NCBI RefSeq assembly: GCF_001311845.1
Contig: NZ_BBCC01000001.1
Coordinates: 1 to 64,000 of the forward strand
Length of the DNA: 64,000 nucleotides
Direction: 5' to 3'
From: Desulfosarcina cetonica JCM 12296
GTDB taxonomy: Bacteria; Desulfobacterota; Desulfobacteria; Desulfobacterales; Desulfosarcinaceae
In this document: one piece after another, positions 1 to 10,700 of the stretch
Numbering within the stretch: position 1 is the first letter of the stretch
Layout: the number at the start of each line of letters is the position of its first letter
Notes under the pieces: generated by a model
What the model saw: only the letters and a program-made list of their open reading frames with translations
What the model was told of the DNA's origin: nothing
Databases searched by the model: none
Translations under genes and position numbers: made by a program

Positions 1-632
1 TCGGCAGGCGTCCTCACAGCCATGGGGGCAAATACGGCCCAGCACGCCGGCAGGGGCAGCTCGTCCATGATGATTTTTAGGGCCTCGGCATATTTGCCCT
101 GGCCGACCATCTGCACGTAGCCCTGCACGTTGATCCCCGCCGGACAGGCCAGGCGGCAGGGCGCCTTGTCGGCCTTCTGGATGGTGTAGTTGATGGGAAT
201 GGCTTGGGCGTACTGCTTGTAAGTGGCCTTGCGGTTGATCAGTCCCAGGTTGTACGCATCGGGCAATTCTACCGGGCAGGCCTGGGAACAGTCGCCGCAA
301 CCGGTACATTGATCCGTGTCGATATAACCGGCGCGTTTGTCGACAACCGCCCGGAAATTCCCCGGACCGCCGTCGATGCGCGCCAGATCCGCATAGGTGA
401 TCAGCTCGATGTTCACATGCCGGCCGACTTCCACCAGGATGGGGCTCATGATACACATGGCGCAATCGTTGGTGGGAAAGGTTTTGTCCAACTGGGCCAT
501 CACGCCGCCGATGGCAGGCGATTTTTCAAGCAGGTAAACGTAATAGCCCGAGTTCGCCAGATCCAGGGCGCTCTGCATGCCTGCGATGCCCCCGCCAACG
601 ACCAACACGGAACCAATGGCGTTTTTTGTCAT
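1..632 (-). CDS. HdrA-like FAD/iron-sulfur oxidoreductase, N-terminal part (partial)
   Basis: The gene starts at 632 behind a good AGGAGA ribosome site and runs off the left edge, so only about 210 residues are visible. It begins with an FAD dinucleotide-binding motif (VVGGGIAGMQ, residues 11-20), the HdrA signature NDCAMC (Cys57, Cys60) and a ferredoxin-type cluster CTGCGDCSQACP (109-120). After that comes a CRLACPAG segment typical of GltD-like Fe-S domains. This order is that of heterodisulfide reductase subunit A-type electron-bifurcating or electron-transfer proteins of sulfate reducers. A one-base deletion near 50 breaks the frame: the expected PLPGVLGRICPHGCEDAC motif needs one extra G. 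It is divergent from the sigma-54 regulator at 1283. The exact complex (Hdr, Qmo-like or other) cannot be told from this fragment. Confidence 0.85.
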   Translation of the reverse strand, partial: MTKNAIGSVLVVGGGIAGMQSALDLANSGYYVYLLEKSPAIGGVMAQLDKTFPTNDCAMCIMSPILVEVGRHVNIELITYADLARIDGGPGNFRAVVDKRAGYIDTDQCTGCGDCSQACPVELPDAYNLGLINRKATYKQYAQAIPINYTIQKADKAPCRLACPAGINVQGYVQMVGQGKYAEALKIIMDELPLPACWAVFAPMAVRTPA

Positions 633-1282
633 TGTCGCTCTCCTGATCGTGTTTGAACCGCATAAATAAGACCATAAAGGTGCACGCCGCTGATGAAGCG
701 GAACGCCGAACGGGTCCCGTATCAATAACGCGTGGAACCCCCTTGTCCCGACGTGCGATGCGCCGACAGAGACCTGAATTACGCCGATTGGCCTAAAAAT
801 TGACTGGAATGCGGCAAGAAGCGGTGGAGAAACGCCATGCAGGCAAAAATCCTCCGACTGGATGCTTTACCGTGAGCCTGCCATCCCGGGCAGCCAACGA
901 CAAGTCTCTCAGGTAAAGCCTATTTGACGGGTCATGATGGCCATCTGCCTATGCGTGGATCGTGAGATTTATGGATTGGAATGCTTAGATATAGTCCATC
1001 CTTCGAAACAATGTCAAAACAAAACCATCTATACTATTAATGGATGCCATAGACGGTGACGATTAAATCAAGTTGGCTTTTCTTGAAAGCAACTGACTTC
1101 GGTCAAACCGATTATCACGATAAACCGGATTGGATTCCGATCCTTTTGCGATCGCCCTATTCAGGTTGAATATTTCGGTTAACGGTGTTATCTTACGTTC
1201 GCTTATCAGAGGTTACCCGATCACAAGCGGGCTCCATCTCGGCATCCGGCATCCCCACCCTTCAACCGAATTTAGAGCGAAA
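633..1282. other. Divergent intergenic region, 650 bp
   Basis: This is the shared upstream region of the HdrA-like gene and the sigma-54 regulator. The open frame of the regulator extends back to 1130 but this stretch has no family similarity, so it is taken as leader. An inverted repeat lies at 864-919 (own entry). I found no convincing -24/-12 promoter. Confidence 0.6.
864..919. repeat. Imperfect inverted repeat with a nested hairpin
   Basis: The arms GCTTTACC-G-TGAG (864-876) and CTCA-GGTAAAGC (908-919) pair over 12 bp with one bulged base. A second hairpin CTGCC/GGCAG sits inside the loop near 878-893. There is no T-run, so it is not a simple terminator. It could be an operator or a structured leader between the divergent HdrA-like gene and its presumed regulator. 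Confidence 0.4.
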
Positions 1283-2632
<1,350 letters not shown>

Positions 2633-2682
2633 CGATCATGGCAGACGATCGGTGCCGCTTTGAGGCGCCCCCACCAAAATAA

Positions 2683-2708
2683 AAAAGCCGGGCAAATGCC
2701 CGGCTTTT
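2683..2708. terminator. Bidirectional terminator
   Basis: A perfect 12-bp stem, AAAAGCCGGGCA/TGCCCGGCTTTT with a 2-nt loop, lies between the convergent sigma-54 regulator and dnaK. It gives a T-run on both strands. Confidence 0.9.
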
Positions 2709-2746
2709 CATCACTTGGCGCTCAACGCGCCTTTCGGTCTTGCCGA

Positions 2747-4662
2747 TTAGGCGACTTCCTGGAACTCGGCATCGACCACGTCATCATCCTTTGCGGTATT
2801 GGCATGGGGCTGGCCACCGCCGCCCTGTCCGGCCGACGGCCCGCTGCCCTGGGGGCCGGCCTGCTGACGGTACATGGACTCGGCCAATTTATGCGAAGCC
2901 CGTGTAAGCACGTCGGTCAATGTACGAATTCGCTCGGTATCCTCGCTCTTGAGGGCTTCCTTCAGATTACGAATCGCATCGTCGATCTCCATGCGCACGC
3001 CACCCTCAATACTGGCGCCCATCTCGCTCAGGGACTTCTCGGTGGCGTGGATCAGCGCATCCGCGCTGTTCTTGGCCTCCACCAGTTCCTTCTTGCGTTT
3101 GTCGTCATCGACATGCTGCTCCGCATCCCTGATCAACCGATCGATCTCCTCCTTGGAGAGACCCGAGGAGGTGGTAATACGGATGCTCTGGGCCTTGCCG
3201 GTGGCCTTGTCTTTGGCCGAGACCTCCACGATGCCATTGGCATCGATGTCGAAGGTCACCTCGATCTGGGGGGTTCCGCGCGGCGCCGGCGGGATGCCGG
3301 TCAGTTCGAAGCGCCCCAGGGTCTTGTTGTCCGCAGCCATCTCCCTTTCCCCCTGAAGCACGTGCACGGTCACCGCCGGCTGGCTGTCCTCGGCCGTGGA
3401 AAAGACCTGGCTTTGCCGCGTGGGAATGGTGGTATTCTTCTGAATCAGCTTGGTCATCACTCCACCAGGGTTTCGATACCTAGGGAAAGCGGGGTCACAT
3501 CGAGCAGCAGAACATCACTGACATCCCCTTCCAAAACAGCCCCCTGAATGGCGGCGCCCATGGCGACGACTTCATCGGGATTGACCCCTTTGTGAGGATC
3601 CTTGCCGAAAATCGTCTTCACTCGCTGCTGAACCGCCGGCATACGGGTCATGCCGCCCACCAGAATGACTTCATCGATATTGCTGCCGGTCAAGCCGGCA
3701 TCTTTCAAAGCGGTGCGGCAAGGCGCCTCCAGGCGATCCAATAGGTTGCTGACCAAAGATTCCAATTTGGCACGCGTCACTTTAACGTTCAGGTGCTTGG
3801 GTCCGCTGGCGTCAGCCGTGATGAAGGGCAGATTGATATCCGTTTCCATGGCGCTGGAAAGTTCCATCTTGGCCTTCTCGGCCGCCTCCTTGAGACGTTG
3901 AAGGGCCATCTTGTCGCCACGCAGATCAATCCCCTGCTCCCGTTTGAATTCATCGGCAAGGTAGTCGATCAACCGCAGGTCGAAATCCTCACCGCCGAGG
4001 TGAGTATCGCCGTTGGTGGCCTTGACTTCAAAAACGCCTTCGCCGATCTCCAGAATGGAAATATCAAAGGTCCCGCCCCCCAGGTCGAACACGGCGATTT
4101 TCTCCTCCTTCTTTTTGTCCAGACCGTATGCCAGGGATGCCGCCGTGGGCTCATTGATAATGCGTTTGACATTCAAACCGGCAATCTTGCCGGCGTCTTT
4201 GGTGGCTTGACGCTGGCTGTCGTTGAAATAGGCCGGAACGGTAATCACCGCGTCGGTGATCGGCTCGCCCACATAGGCTTCGGCCGATTTCTTGAGATCC
4301 GCCAAAATAAAGGAGGAAATTTCGGCCGGGCTGTACTGACGTCCGTTCAGGCTGATGCGCACATCGCCATTCTCCGCTTGGCTGATCTCGTAGGGTAGAT
4401 TCTTGCGGTCGTTGGTGACCTCGGTCGAGCTGTACTTCCGGCCGATCAACCGTTTGACGCCAAACACCGTATTTTGCGGATTGGTAACTGCCTGGCGCTT
4501 GGCAATCTGGCCGACCAGCCGTTCGCCGCTGCCGGTAATGGCGATCATCGACGGAGTCGTGCGCCCACCATCGGCATTGGTGATCACCTTTGAATCACCG
4601 CTTTCCATAATGGCCACACATGAATTGGTTGTTCCAAGATCGATTCCGATAATTTTACTCAT
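2747..4662 (-). CDS. dnaK: Molecular chaperone DnaK (Hsp70), one frame break
   Basis: ATP-driven Hsp70 chaperone that binds exposed hydrophobic segments of client proteins in the cytosol. The N-terminus [15 protein letters not shown], the ATPase motifs FDLGGGTFD and VGGMTRMP and the C-terminal substrate-binding domain with the acidic tail [13 protein letters not shown] are all present. The start at 4662 has an AGGAGG site. Near 3466-3469 one G is missing: GIETL should continue GGVMTKLI but the raw frame stops. Restored, the protein has 638 residues, the normal length. It stands alone: no grpE, hrcA or dnaJ flanks it, and a terminator follows. Confidence 0.97.
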
Positions 4663-5070
4663 TTGTCTTTTCCTCCTGATGGATAGTACCCAATGCGGGA
4701 ACCCTGTTTTTGTTTTCTGAGGAAAAGCTAAATCACAAATGAATTATGTCAAAAAAATTACATTACTTTTTATTTATTTTTTTAAGAATAATGGAATAAA
4801 CCCATCCGCACAACCATTTTTTGTCATCCGGATTGACAAGATGCGTCATTGCCTGCGCCCCGGGAACATGCCGAACGGCGATTCAGCCCCATTGTAGGCC
4901 TTATCAAGGCCATGGGCATGAATGGTACCATACTTGCTAATTCATTCTGACGGGAAATGGCAGGACCGCGGCCAATCAAGTCATCCGCTGTTCGGCCGAC
5001 AATAGACAGTATCTAAAAGTCACGGCAACAATCGGAAAAAATTCGAAACAACGCTTCTATCCATAAGGAT
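4663..5070. other. Intergenic region upstream of dnaK and a lipoprotein gene
   Basis: 408 bp without a gene. It is A/T-rich next to dnaK. On the minus strand a TTGACA box (4747-4752) could be the -35 element of dnaK, but the matching -10 is poor. No CIRCE inverted repeat is seen. Confidence 0.5.
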
Positions 5071-5460
5071 ATGATGAAAAGATCAATAATCTCTATCTGT
5101 CTAATCGTTCTCGTGGCCGTGGTGGCGGGATGTGATGACCAGAATAATCAATGGCTCGACTTCACGAAGACAATGCCCGAGAGAGCCTCGGCACCATCGC
5201 ATATTACCATCGAAACCAGTGAATACGCCGGCGGCCAGCTGCGAATCAGCGGCACTTGCAGCAAGGAGGGGGAAATTCTGCTCGTTCTTCCGACGACCGC
5301 AGGCGACAACCGCATCATTGGCTCCCCGCGATGCAGTCACGGCCGATACGAACTGATCAACGCCACTTTCGGCAAACCACCCTGCGAAGTCAGCGTTGAA
5401 TACAATGGTAATCAAAGCCTCCAGGTCCGTGTTGCCGGCGCCGAGATATATTGTCGCTAA
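5071..5460 (+). CDS. Small predicted lipoprotein, unknown function
   Basis: 129 residues. The N-terminus has a basic start (MMKR), a hydrophobic stretch and a lipobox VAGC, with the lipidated Cys at residue 21, so it should be anchored in a membrane facing the periplasm. The mature part contains four further Cys residues (near GTCSKEG, SPRCSHG, KPPCEV and EIYC), compatible with two disulfides and a small beta-rich domain. An AAGGA site precedes the ATG pair at 5071/5074. I do not recognise the family. It is monocistronic and convergent with the enoyl-CoA hydratase gene. Confidence 0.7.
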   Translation: MMKRSIISICLIVLVAVVAGCDDQNNQWLDFTKTMPERASAPSHITIETSEYAGGQLRISGTCSKEGEILLVLPTTAGDNRIIGSPRCSHGRYELINATFGKPPCEVSVEYNGNQSLQVRVAGAEIYCR

Positions 5461-5540
5461 AAGTGCCTGCCAAGCCGGCCACGAAATGACAGTCGACCTG
5501 GCAGGTCGCATCGTTTTACACTTTCTGGGTAGGCGTCAGC

Positions 5541-6317
5541 CTACTGACCTTTCCAAGTCGGCTTGCGTTTTTCAAGAAATGCGGACACCCCTTCCCTGGC
5601 ATCATCGGTGGAACAAAGCCGGGCAAACGCCTCATTCATATAGGTAAAGGCCTTGTCGTAATCCAGATCGGCGGCGGCATAAAACGCGGATTTGGCAATC
5701 TGAACGGCCAGTGGACTTTTGGCGGCCAGCACACCGGCCCAGCGCCGAGCTTCCATCTCCAGATCGGCAGTTGGCACCACCTTGTTGATCAACCCCATCT
5801 CAAGTGCGTCCGGTGCCTTGATCAATTCACCATAGAGCAGCAATTCCATGGCGCGTTTGCGCCCCACCGAACGGGAAACCGGAATCACCGGGCCCACACA
5901 ATTCAAACCGACATTGACGGCGGTCAACCCCATGCGGGCTGTTTCGTCGGCAATGGCCAAATCGGCGGCGGCCACCAGGCCGGCCCCATTGGCCGCCGCA
6001 ACGCCATGCACCTGGGCGATAACGGGCTTCTTGATCCGGCTGATGGTAACCAGCGGGGTCTCCATGCATTCGATCCACTCCCGGTAAGCCATGGTGCTTT
6101 TACCGAAAAAATCGCCCACATCGATCCCCGCGCAAAAGGCCTTGCCCGCCCCCTTGATAAGGATGACCCGTACCGCCGGATCACCATCCAGCTGAATCAG
6201 CGCCTGGGTCAAATCCGAAGCCAGCGTCAGCGTGAAGGTATTGAGGCTCTCCGGCCGATTCAAGGTAATTTCTCCGATGTGATGTTCCAGGGTTTCAACG
6301 ATAACGCTTTCAGCCAT
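5541..6317 (-). CDS. Enoyl-CoA hydratase/isomerase family protein
   Basis: Crotonase-fold enzyme of 258 residues acting on acyl-CoA thioesters in the cytosol. The oxyanion-hole segments are present (KAFCAGIDVGDF and GVAAANGAGLVAAADLAIAD), as is the C-terminal trimerisation part ending EKRKPTWKGQ. The ATG at 6317 is chosen because a strong GGAGGAAT site precedes it; the frame is open further upstream to 6419 without a ribosome site. The C-terminal tail resembles that of the hydratase domain encoded at 50725 (EKRKPNFTK), so this is probably a paralogue in fatty or aromatic acid oxidation. Exact substrate unknown. Confidence 0.9.
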   Translation of the reverse strand: MAESVIVETLEHHIGEITLNRPESLNTFTLTLASDLTQALIQLDGDPAVRVILIKGAGKAFCAGIDVGDFFGKSTMAYREWIECMETPLVTISRIKKPVIAQVHGVAAANGAGLVAAADLAIADETARMGLTAVNVGLNCVGPVIPVSRSVGRKRAMELLLYGELIKAPDALEMGLINKVVPTADLEMEARRWAGVLAAKSPLAVQIAKSAFYAAADLDYDKAFTYMNEAFARLCSTDDAREGVSAFLEKRKPTWKGQ

Positions 6318-6601
6318 GTCATTCCTCCTGTGGGTTAAGGTCGATAGGGTGGATTGGCCTGCGACAGTCGGCGTCTTGTGGGGAGACCAGTCGAATCCGG
6401 CCTGACAATGAATGAGCATAGCACAACTCTAAAGCCCGTAAAACGATTGAAACGCTTGTTTCCAACGATGGCAGGCAGCGTTTGAACCGGCGCCACAGCA
6501 TCCTTTACAATCCTCGCTGTTGGTGGTATTGCATGCCACTACGCGGTCTTATGGAAGTATTACCCTCGATCACGACTTCGTCAACAATATGGACAGATCC
6601 G

Positions 6602-8027
6602 ATGAAATTTATCCCTGTCATTGGCCTTGAAGTTCACGCGCAACTGAAACCCGCACTAAAATTTTTTGCAGCTGTTCAACGGCCTTCGGTGCGCCCCCCA
6701 ATACCCACACCTGCCCGGTGTGTCTGGGCATGCCCGGCTCCCTGCCCGTGCTGAACCGGAAAGTCGTCGACTATACCATCAAGATGGCCCTGGCCACCGG
6801 CTGCCATGTACAAAAGGAAAGCCGTTTCGCCCGTAAAAACTACTTCTATCCGGACCTTCCCAAAGGCTATCAGATATCCCAATATGAGCTGCCCATCGCC
6901 ACGGGAGGGCATTTGGATATCGATGTTGACGGCCAAACCCTGCGCATCGGCATCACCCGCATCCACATGGAAGAGGATGCCGGCAAGTTGGTCCACGATC
7001 CGGATCGTCCCATCAGCCGTGTCGACCTCAATCGGACCGGCACCCCCCTGATGGAAATCGTCAGCGAGCCGGATATCCGCAGCCCCGAGGCCGCCGGCGA
7101 ATATCTGCGCCAGCTCAGAGCCATTCTGCGCTACCTGGAGATCAGCGACGGCAATATGGAGGAGGGCAGTTTCCGCTGCGACGCCAACGTTTCCATCATG
7201 CCAGAGGAATCTTCCGTCTTCGGCACCCGCACCGAGATTAAAAATTTAAATTCCTTCAAGCATGTGGAAAAAGCCTTGCATTATGAAATCGCTCGCCAGA
7301 AGGAAATTCTGCTCGATGGCGGGCAGGTCGTCCAAGAAACCCGTCTGTGGCAGCCGGACAAGGGGCAGACGGTATCCATGCGAGGCAAGGAGGATGCCCA
7401 CGATTACCGCTATTTCCCCGATCCCGATTTACTACCGCTGGTCATCGACGATGCCTGGATCGAACGCATGCAAAGTGACATGCCCGAACTGCCGGCCCAG
7501 CGCAAGGCACGCTACATGACGGATTTCGAACTGCCGGCGGCCGATGCCCAGGTCCTGACGGCCAGCCGCGAACTTTCCGATTACTTTGAAGCCTGCCGGG
7601 CTTGCTTTGATCAGCCCAAAACCGTGGCCAACTGGATTATGGGCGATCTCTTGGGCCTGCTCAACGCCCGGGGCCTTGAGATTGAGCATTCACCCATCAC
7701 CCCCGAGAATCTCGCCGGATTGCTCAAGCTTATCGGCAGTGACGTCATCAGCGGCAAAATCGCCAAAACCGTTTTCGAGGCCATGGCCGATACCGGCAAA
7801 CCAGCCAAGGCCATCGTCGAGGAGAAGGGACTCGTGCAGGTCTCCGACACCTCTACCATCGACCCCATCATCGATGCAATCATCGCCGAAAATCCGGATG
7901 AGGTTGAGCGATATCGCGGCGGCCAGAAGAAACTGATGGGCTTTTTGTCGGTCAGGTCATGAAGGTCACCAAAGGCAAGGCCAACCCGAAAGTGGTAAAT
8001 GAAATTTTGAGAAAGAAACTGGGTTGA
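6602..8027 (+). CDS. gatB: Aspartyl/glutamyl-tRNA(Asn/Gln) amidotransferase subunit B, two frame breaks
   Basis: GatB is the kinase/transamidase-side subunit of GatCAB. It binds mischarged Glu-tRNA(Gln) or Asp-tRNA(Asn) and converts it to the amide form. The N-terminus [15 protein letters not shown], the motif [16 protein letters not shown] and the C-terminal YqeY-type tRNA-binding domain ending [10 protein letters not shown] are clear. Two single-base deletions break it: an A-run at 6647-6649 is one short, and a T-run at 7942-7946 is one short (MGFFVGQVMK expected). Restored length is 475, normal for the family. gatA and gatC are not beside it. With gltX and tRNA-Gln in this window it supports the indirect route to Gln-tRNA(Gln). 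Confidence 0.95.
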
Positions 8028-8136
8028 ACAGAGGCAGGTTTCATAACATACCGACATTTCACTCTACCCGCCACCGTTGATCCAGCAATCGTGATAAAGT
8101 CAAAATGCGTGCCCGGCATTTAACAAGGAGTTCCCA

Positions 8137-9848
8137 TTGAAAAAAAATAATCAGAACCGCAATATGATCCTTACATTCGTCGTCCTATTGTTTTTTTTTG
8201 CAACGCCGGCGATTGCCGCGCCGGTGCGAGTTGCCATCCTGCCTTTCGATGTCCATGCGCAAAATGATCTCACCTTTCTTCAGCAAGGCATTCTCGACAT
8301 GCTTGCCTCCCGCTTGTCCTGGCCGGACCAGGTTGAGGTCATCAATAAAAAAGAAACCCAAACCGCCCTGTCATCCGTATCCGGTTTCGATGGAGAGAGC
8401 CGCGCCCTTTTAATCGGCGGCAAGCTGCAGGCCAATTATGTGCTGTTCGGCAGCCTGACCGTCTTCGGGGAAAGCGTGAGCATCGACGCGAAGATGGTGG
8501 ATGTCAGCGGACAAAAGGCCCCCCTGCCGTTTTATGCGCAGACAAGTGGTATGGGTGAGGTGATTCCCCAGATTAACCAGTTCGCCACCACCATCAATGC
8601 TACGGTTTTCGGGCGCGCGGTGGCCCCGTCGCCGGGAGTGGCCAGCCCGCAAGCCGGCAGAACGGCGCAACAAACCGGCCCCCAAGCCTATAATCCCAGA
8701 ATGCATCCGGAAAAGCTGTTGCAAAACGGCATCCAGAGTGAGGGGCAGTACCCGGTTATGGGCCAGCCTTACGCGCAAACACCCAATCCGGCGTTCATTG
8801 CCACCGCGCCGGCCTATGGCGGCAGCGCCGATAGCTTCTGGAGAAGCCAACGGTTTAAGTCCGTGATCACCGGCATCGATATGGGTGACGTTGACAAAGA
8901 CGGGCAACTGGAAACCGTCGTTGTAACGGTTGACGAAATATTGATTTACCGCAATCAAAATCAACGCATGGTTAAAATCGCCGACTTGGAAAAGATCAAC
9001 ACCCACCAATACATGGGGGTGGATGTGGGCGATATCAACGGCAACGGCTATCCGGAGATATTCATATCCGCCATTAGTCCACGCAAGGATGCCTTCAACT
9101 CTTTCATCCTCGAATATGACGGCTCGGAATTCAAGCGAATCGCAACCGATCTGCCCTGGCATTTTCGCATTGTCAAAACAGGCGTAGAGGGGGATTTTCT
9201 GATTGGCCAGAAAGAACCCCCGTCAAATGGCAACCTGCTTTCGCAGCCCATCTTCCGCATGAGTTGGATGGTAAAACCTATGCTCCCGGAACCGTCTTTC
9301 TGACCGGCGGCAAGGCCAACATTCTCGGGGTCACTGCCGGCAACTTGCTTGGCGAAAACCAAACCAGCGTGGTCGGCTACACCGCTTTTGATCGGATCAT
9401 TATTTTCAGACCGGATGGGGATGTCGAATGGAAGAGTAACGATGCCCATGGAGGCAGCCTGAGTTACTATCAGTTTCCCGCCAAGGAGGATCCCAATAGA
9501 AGCAAAGATACTTACTTCTTTGCCATGCGCCTGCGTACCGCCGATCTTAATGATGATGGAAAATCTGAATTGATCGTGGCCACCAATAATGAAATGTCCA
9601 ATCGTCTCCTAAAAAATCAGCGTGTTTACAACAACAGTCGGCTGGGTTCCTTTTCCTGGAATGGCATGGGCATGACCGAAAACTGGAAAACCAATGAGAT
9701 ATCAGGTCGCGTCACCGACTATTTTATCGGGGATTTCGATAACGATGGTGCGACTGAACTCGTCGCCGCCGTGGTCCGCAAGGAGGGCCGGGTTTCGTTT
9801 ACCGATGCGGAAAGTGTTGTCATCGCCTATGAATTGAAAAAGGAGTAA
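8137..9848 (+). CDS. Secreted CsgG-like N-domain plus VCBS/FG-GAP repeat protein, one frame break
   Basis: About 570 residues after repair. A signal peptide ends near ATPAIA-A. The next part (VRVAILPFDVHAQNDLTFLQQGILDMLASRL, described not quoted further) resembles the nucleotide-free Rossmann-like domain of CsgG/FlgO-type outer-membrane proteins. After a Pro/Ala/Gln-rich linker (about 165-235) come at least four VCBS/FG-GAP type repeats with Ca-binding-like acidic loops: GDVDKDGQLE, GDINGNGYPE, ADLNDDGKSE and GDFDNDGATE, as in beta-propellers. Start is TTG at 8137, chosen because AAGGAG lies 7 nt upstream; the first ATG is 8164. One G is missing near 9266-9268 (RMSWDGKTYAPG expected). It is likely periplasmic or surface-exposed; function unknown. 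Confidence 0.8.
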
Positions 9849-10093
9849 AACGCACCCCCTAATTTCCTTTTCCGGGGTATTTTCGGATGCTCGCCGACAA
9901 TGCCCCGGAAAATGGATTAAAGCCTTTCACGCCGCTTCCGTGCCTCAACAAATCCCCCCTTTTAAAAAGCAGCCGTATCGCCAAGCCTGTAACGCTTGCT
10001 TGCTGTTTGGCTCATTTATCGACGACATCAAACGAAGCGCCAATGGCTACCATCTTTAACCATTCAATTAGACAACGAACGCAAGGAGTCGAC

Positions 10094-10606
10094 ATGAAAA
10101 CAAGTTGCAAGAATGCAAAAAATGGACATCGTTTTACGAACGTGCTGACGGGTGTTGCATGGGGACTGCTGCTGATGATCGTCGTTTCCTGTGCGGGGTC
10201 AACAGCTTATTTTAGTAATAGCAACGATGTTTCCCGCCAGTTTGAGACGGGCGAAATACTGCCAGGCTACCGGTATTACTATGGGGGGCCACAACTCAAA
10301 CCCAATGCCATTGTGGCCATCAACCCTGACTATACCCTGGAATCACCCCATTGGCATGCTATGAAAGTATCTCCCGCATCGCTGCAAGCCATTATCGACA
10401 CCATCAAATTCGTCCCGGATGCAGAATACAAAACCACGCCCAATGGGGCACGCATTTTCGCTTCGGATGGCGCTTTGGTCGGTGTCTGGTATTCGGTCTT
10501 CGAACATCCCCTGGTCAAACGGACCGGAAACAACCAGGTCTACCTGGCCGCCCCACAGCCGATTCTGCCCTTTGGAACACGCATCAGAATACATGATCGT
10601 GATTAG
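10094..10606 (+). CDS. Predicted lipoprotein, unknown function
   Basis: 170 residues. The ATG at 10094 follows an AAGGAG site; the same frame is open upstream to 9887 but lacks a ribosome site there. A basic N-terminus, a hydrophobic segment (LTGVAWGLLLMIVV) and a lipobox VVSC put the lipidated Cys at residue 33. The mature part has a Tyr-rich stretch (PGYRYYYGG) and no catalytic motif I recognise. It lies between the VCBS protein and the porin terminator, 245 nt after the former, so a separate transcript is likely. Confidence 0.7.
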   Translation: MKTSCKNAKNGHRFTNVLTGVAWGLLLMIVVSCAGSTAYFSNSNDVSRQFETGEILPGYRYYYGGPQLKPNAIVAINPDYTLESPHWHAMKVSPASLQAIIDTIKFVPDAEYKTTPNGARIFASDGALVGVWYSVFEHPLVKRTGNNQVYLAAPQPILPFGTRIRIHDRD

Positions 10607-10640
10607 CGCAAGTTGCGTGTGAGTGGCGCACAAACAACAA

Positions 10641-10664
10641 AAGGCCCGCCTTGCGGCGGGCCTT
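10641..10664. terminator. Bidirectional terminator
   Basis: A perfect 10-bp stem, AAGGCCCGCC/GGCGGGCCTT with loop TTGC, lies between the convergent lipoprotein and porin genes. It is GC-rich with A/T ends but only short T-runs. Confidence 0.75.
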
Positions 10665-10700
10665 GATTGTGCGGATTAGGCTATCGGGAACGACAAGCGA

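Noticed and set aside
780-840. Possible -24/-12 promoter (GG-N10-GA near 790)
   Set aside because: It lacks the essential GC of the -12 element and gives no better match elsewhere in the region.
770-925. Glycine or c-di-GMP riboswitch before the sigma-54 regulator
   Set aside because: Some words look similar but the conserved cores of these aptamers are absent.
3440-3480. Programmed frameshift in dnaK
   Set aside because: No slippery heptamer or downstream structure; the one-base loss matches the error pattern elsewhere.
4663-5070. CIRCE element controlling dnaK
   Set aside because: No TTAGCACTC/GAGTGCTAA inverted repeat was found.
9887-10093. Longer N-terminus for the lipoprotein at 10094
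   Set aside because: The extension lacks a ribosome site and would bury the signal peptide.
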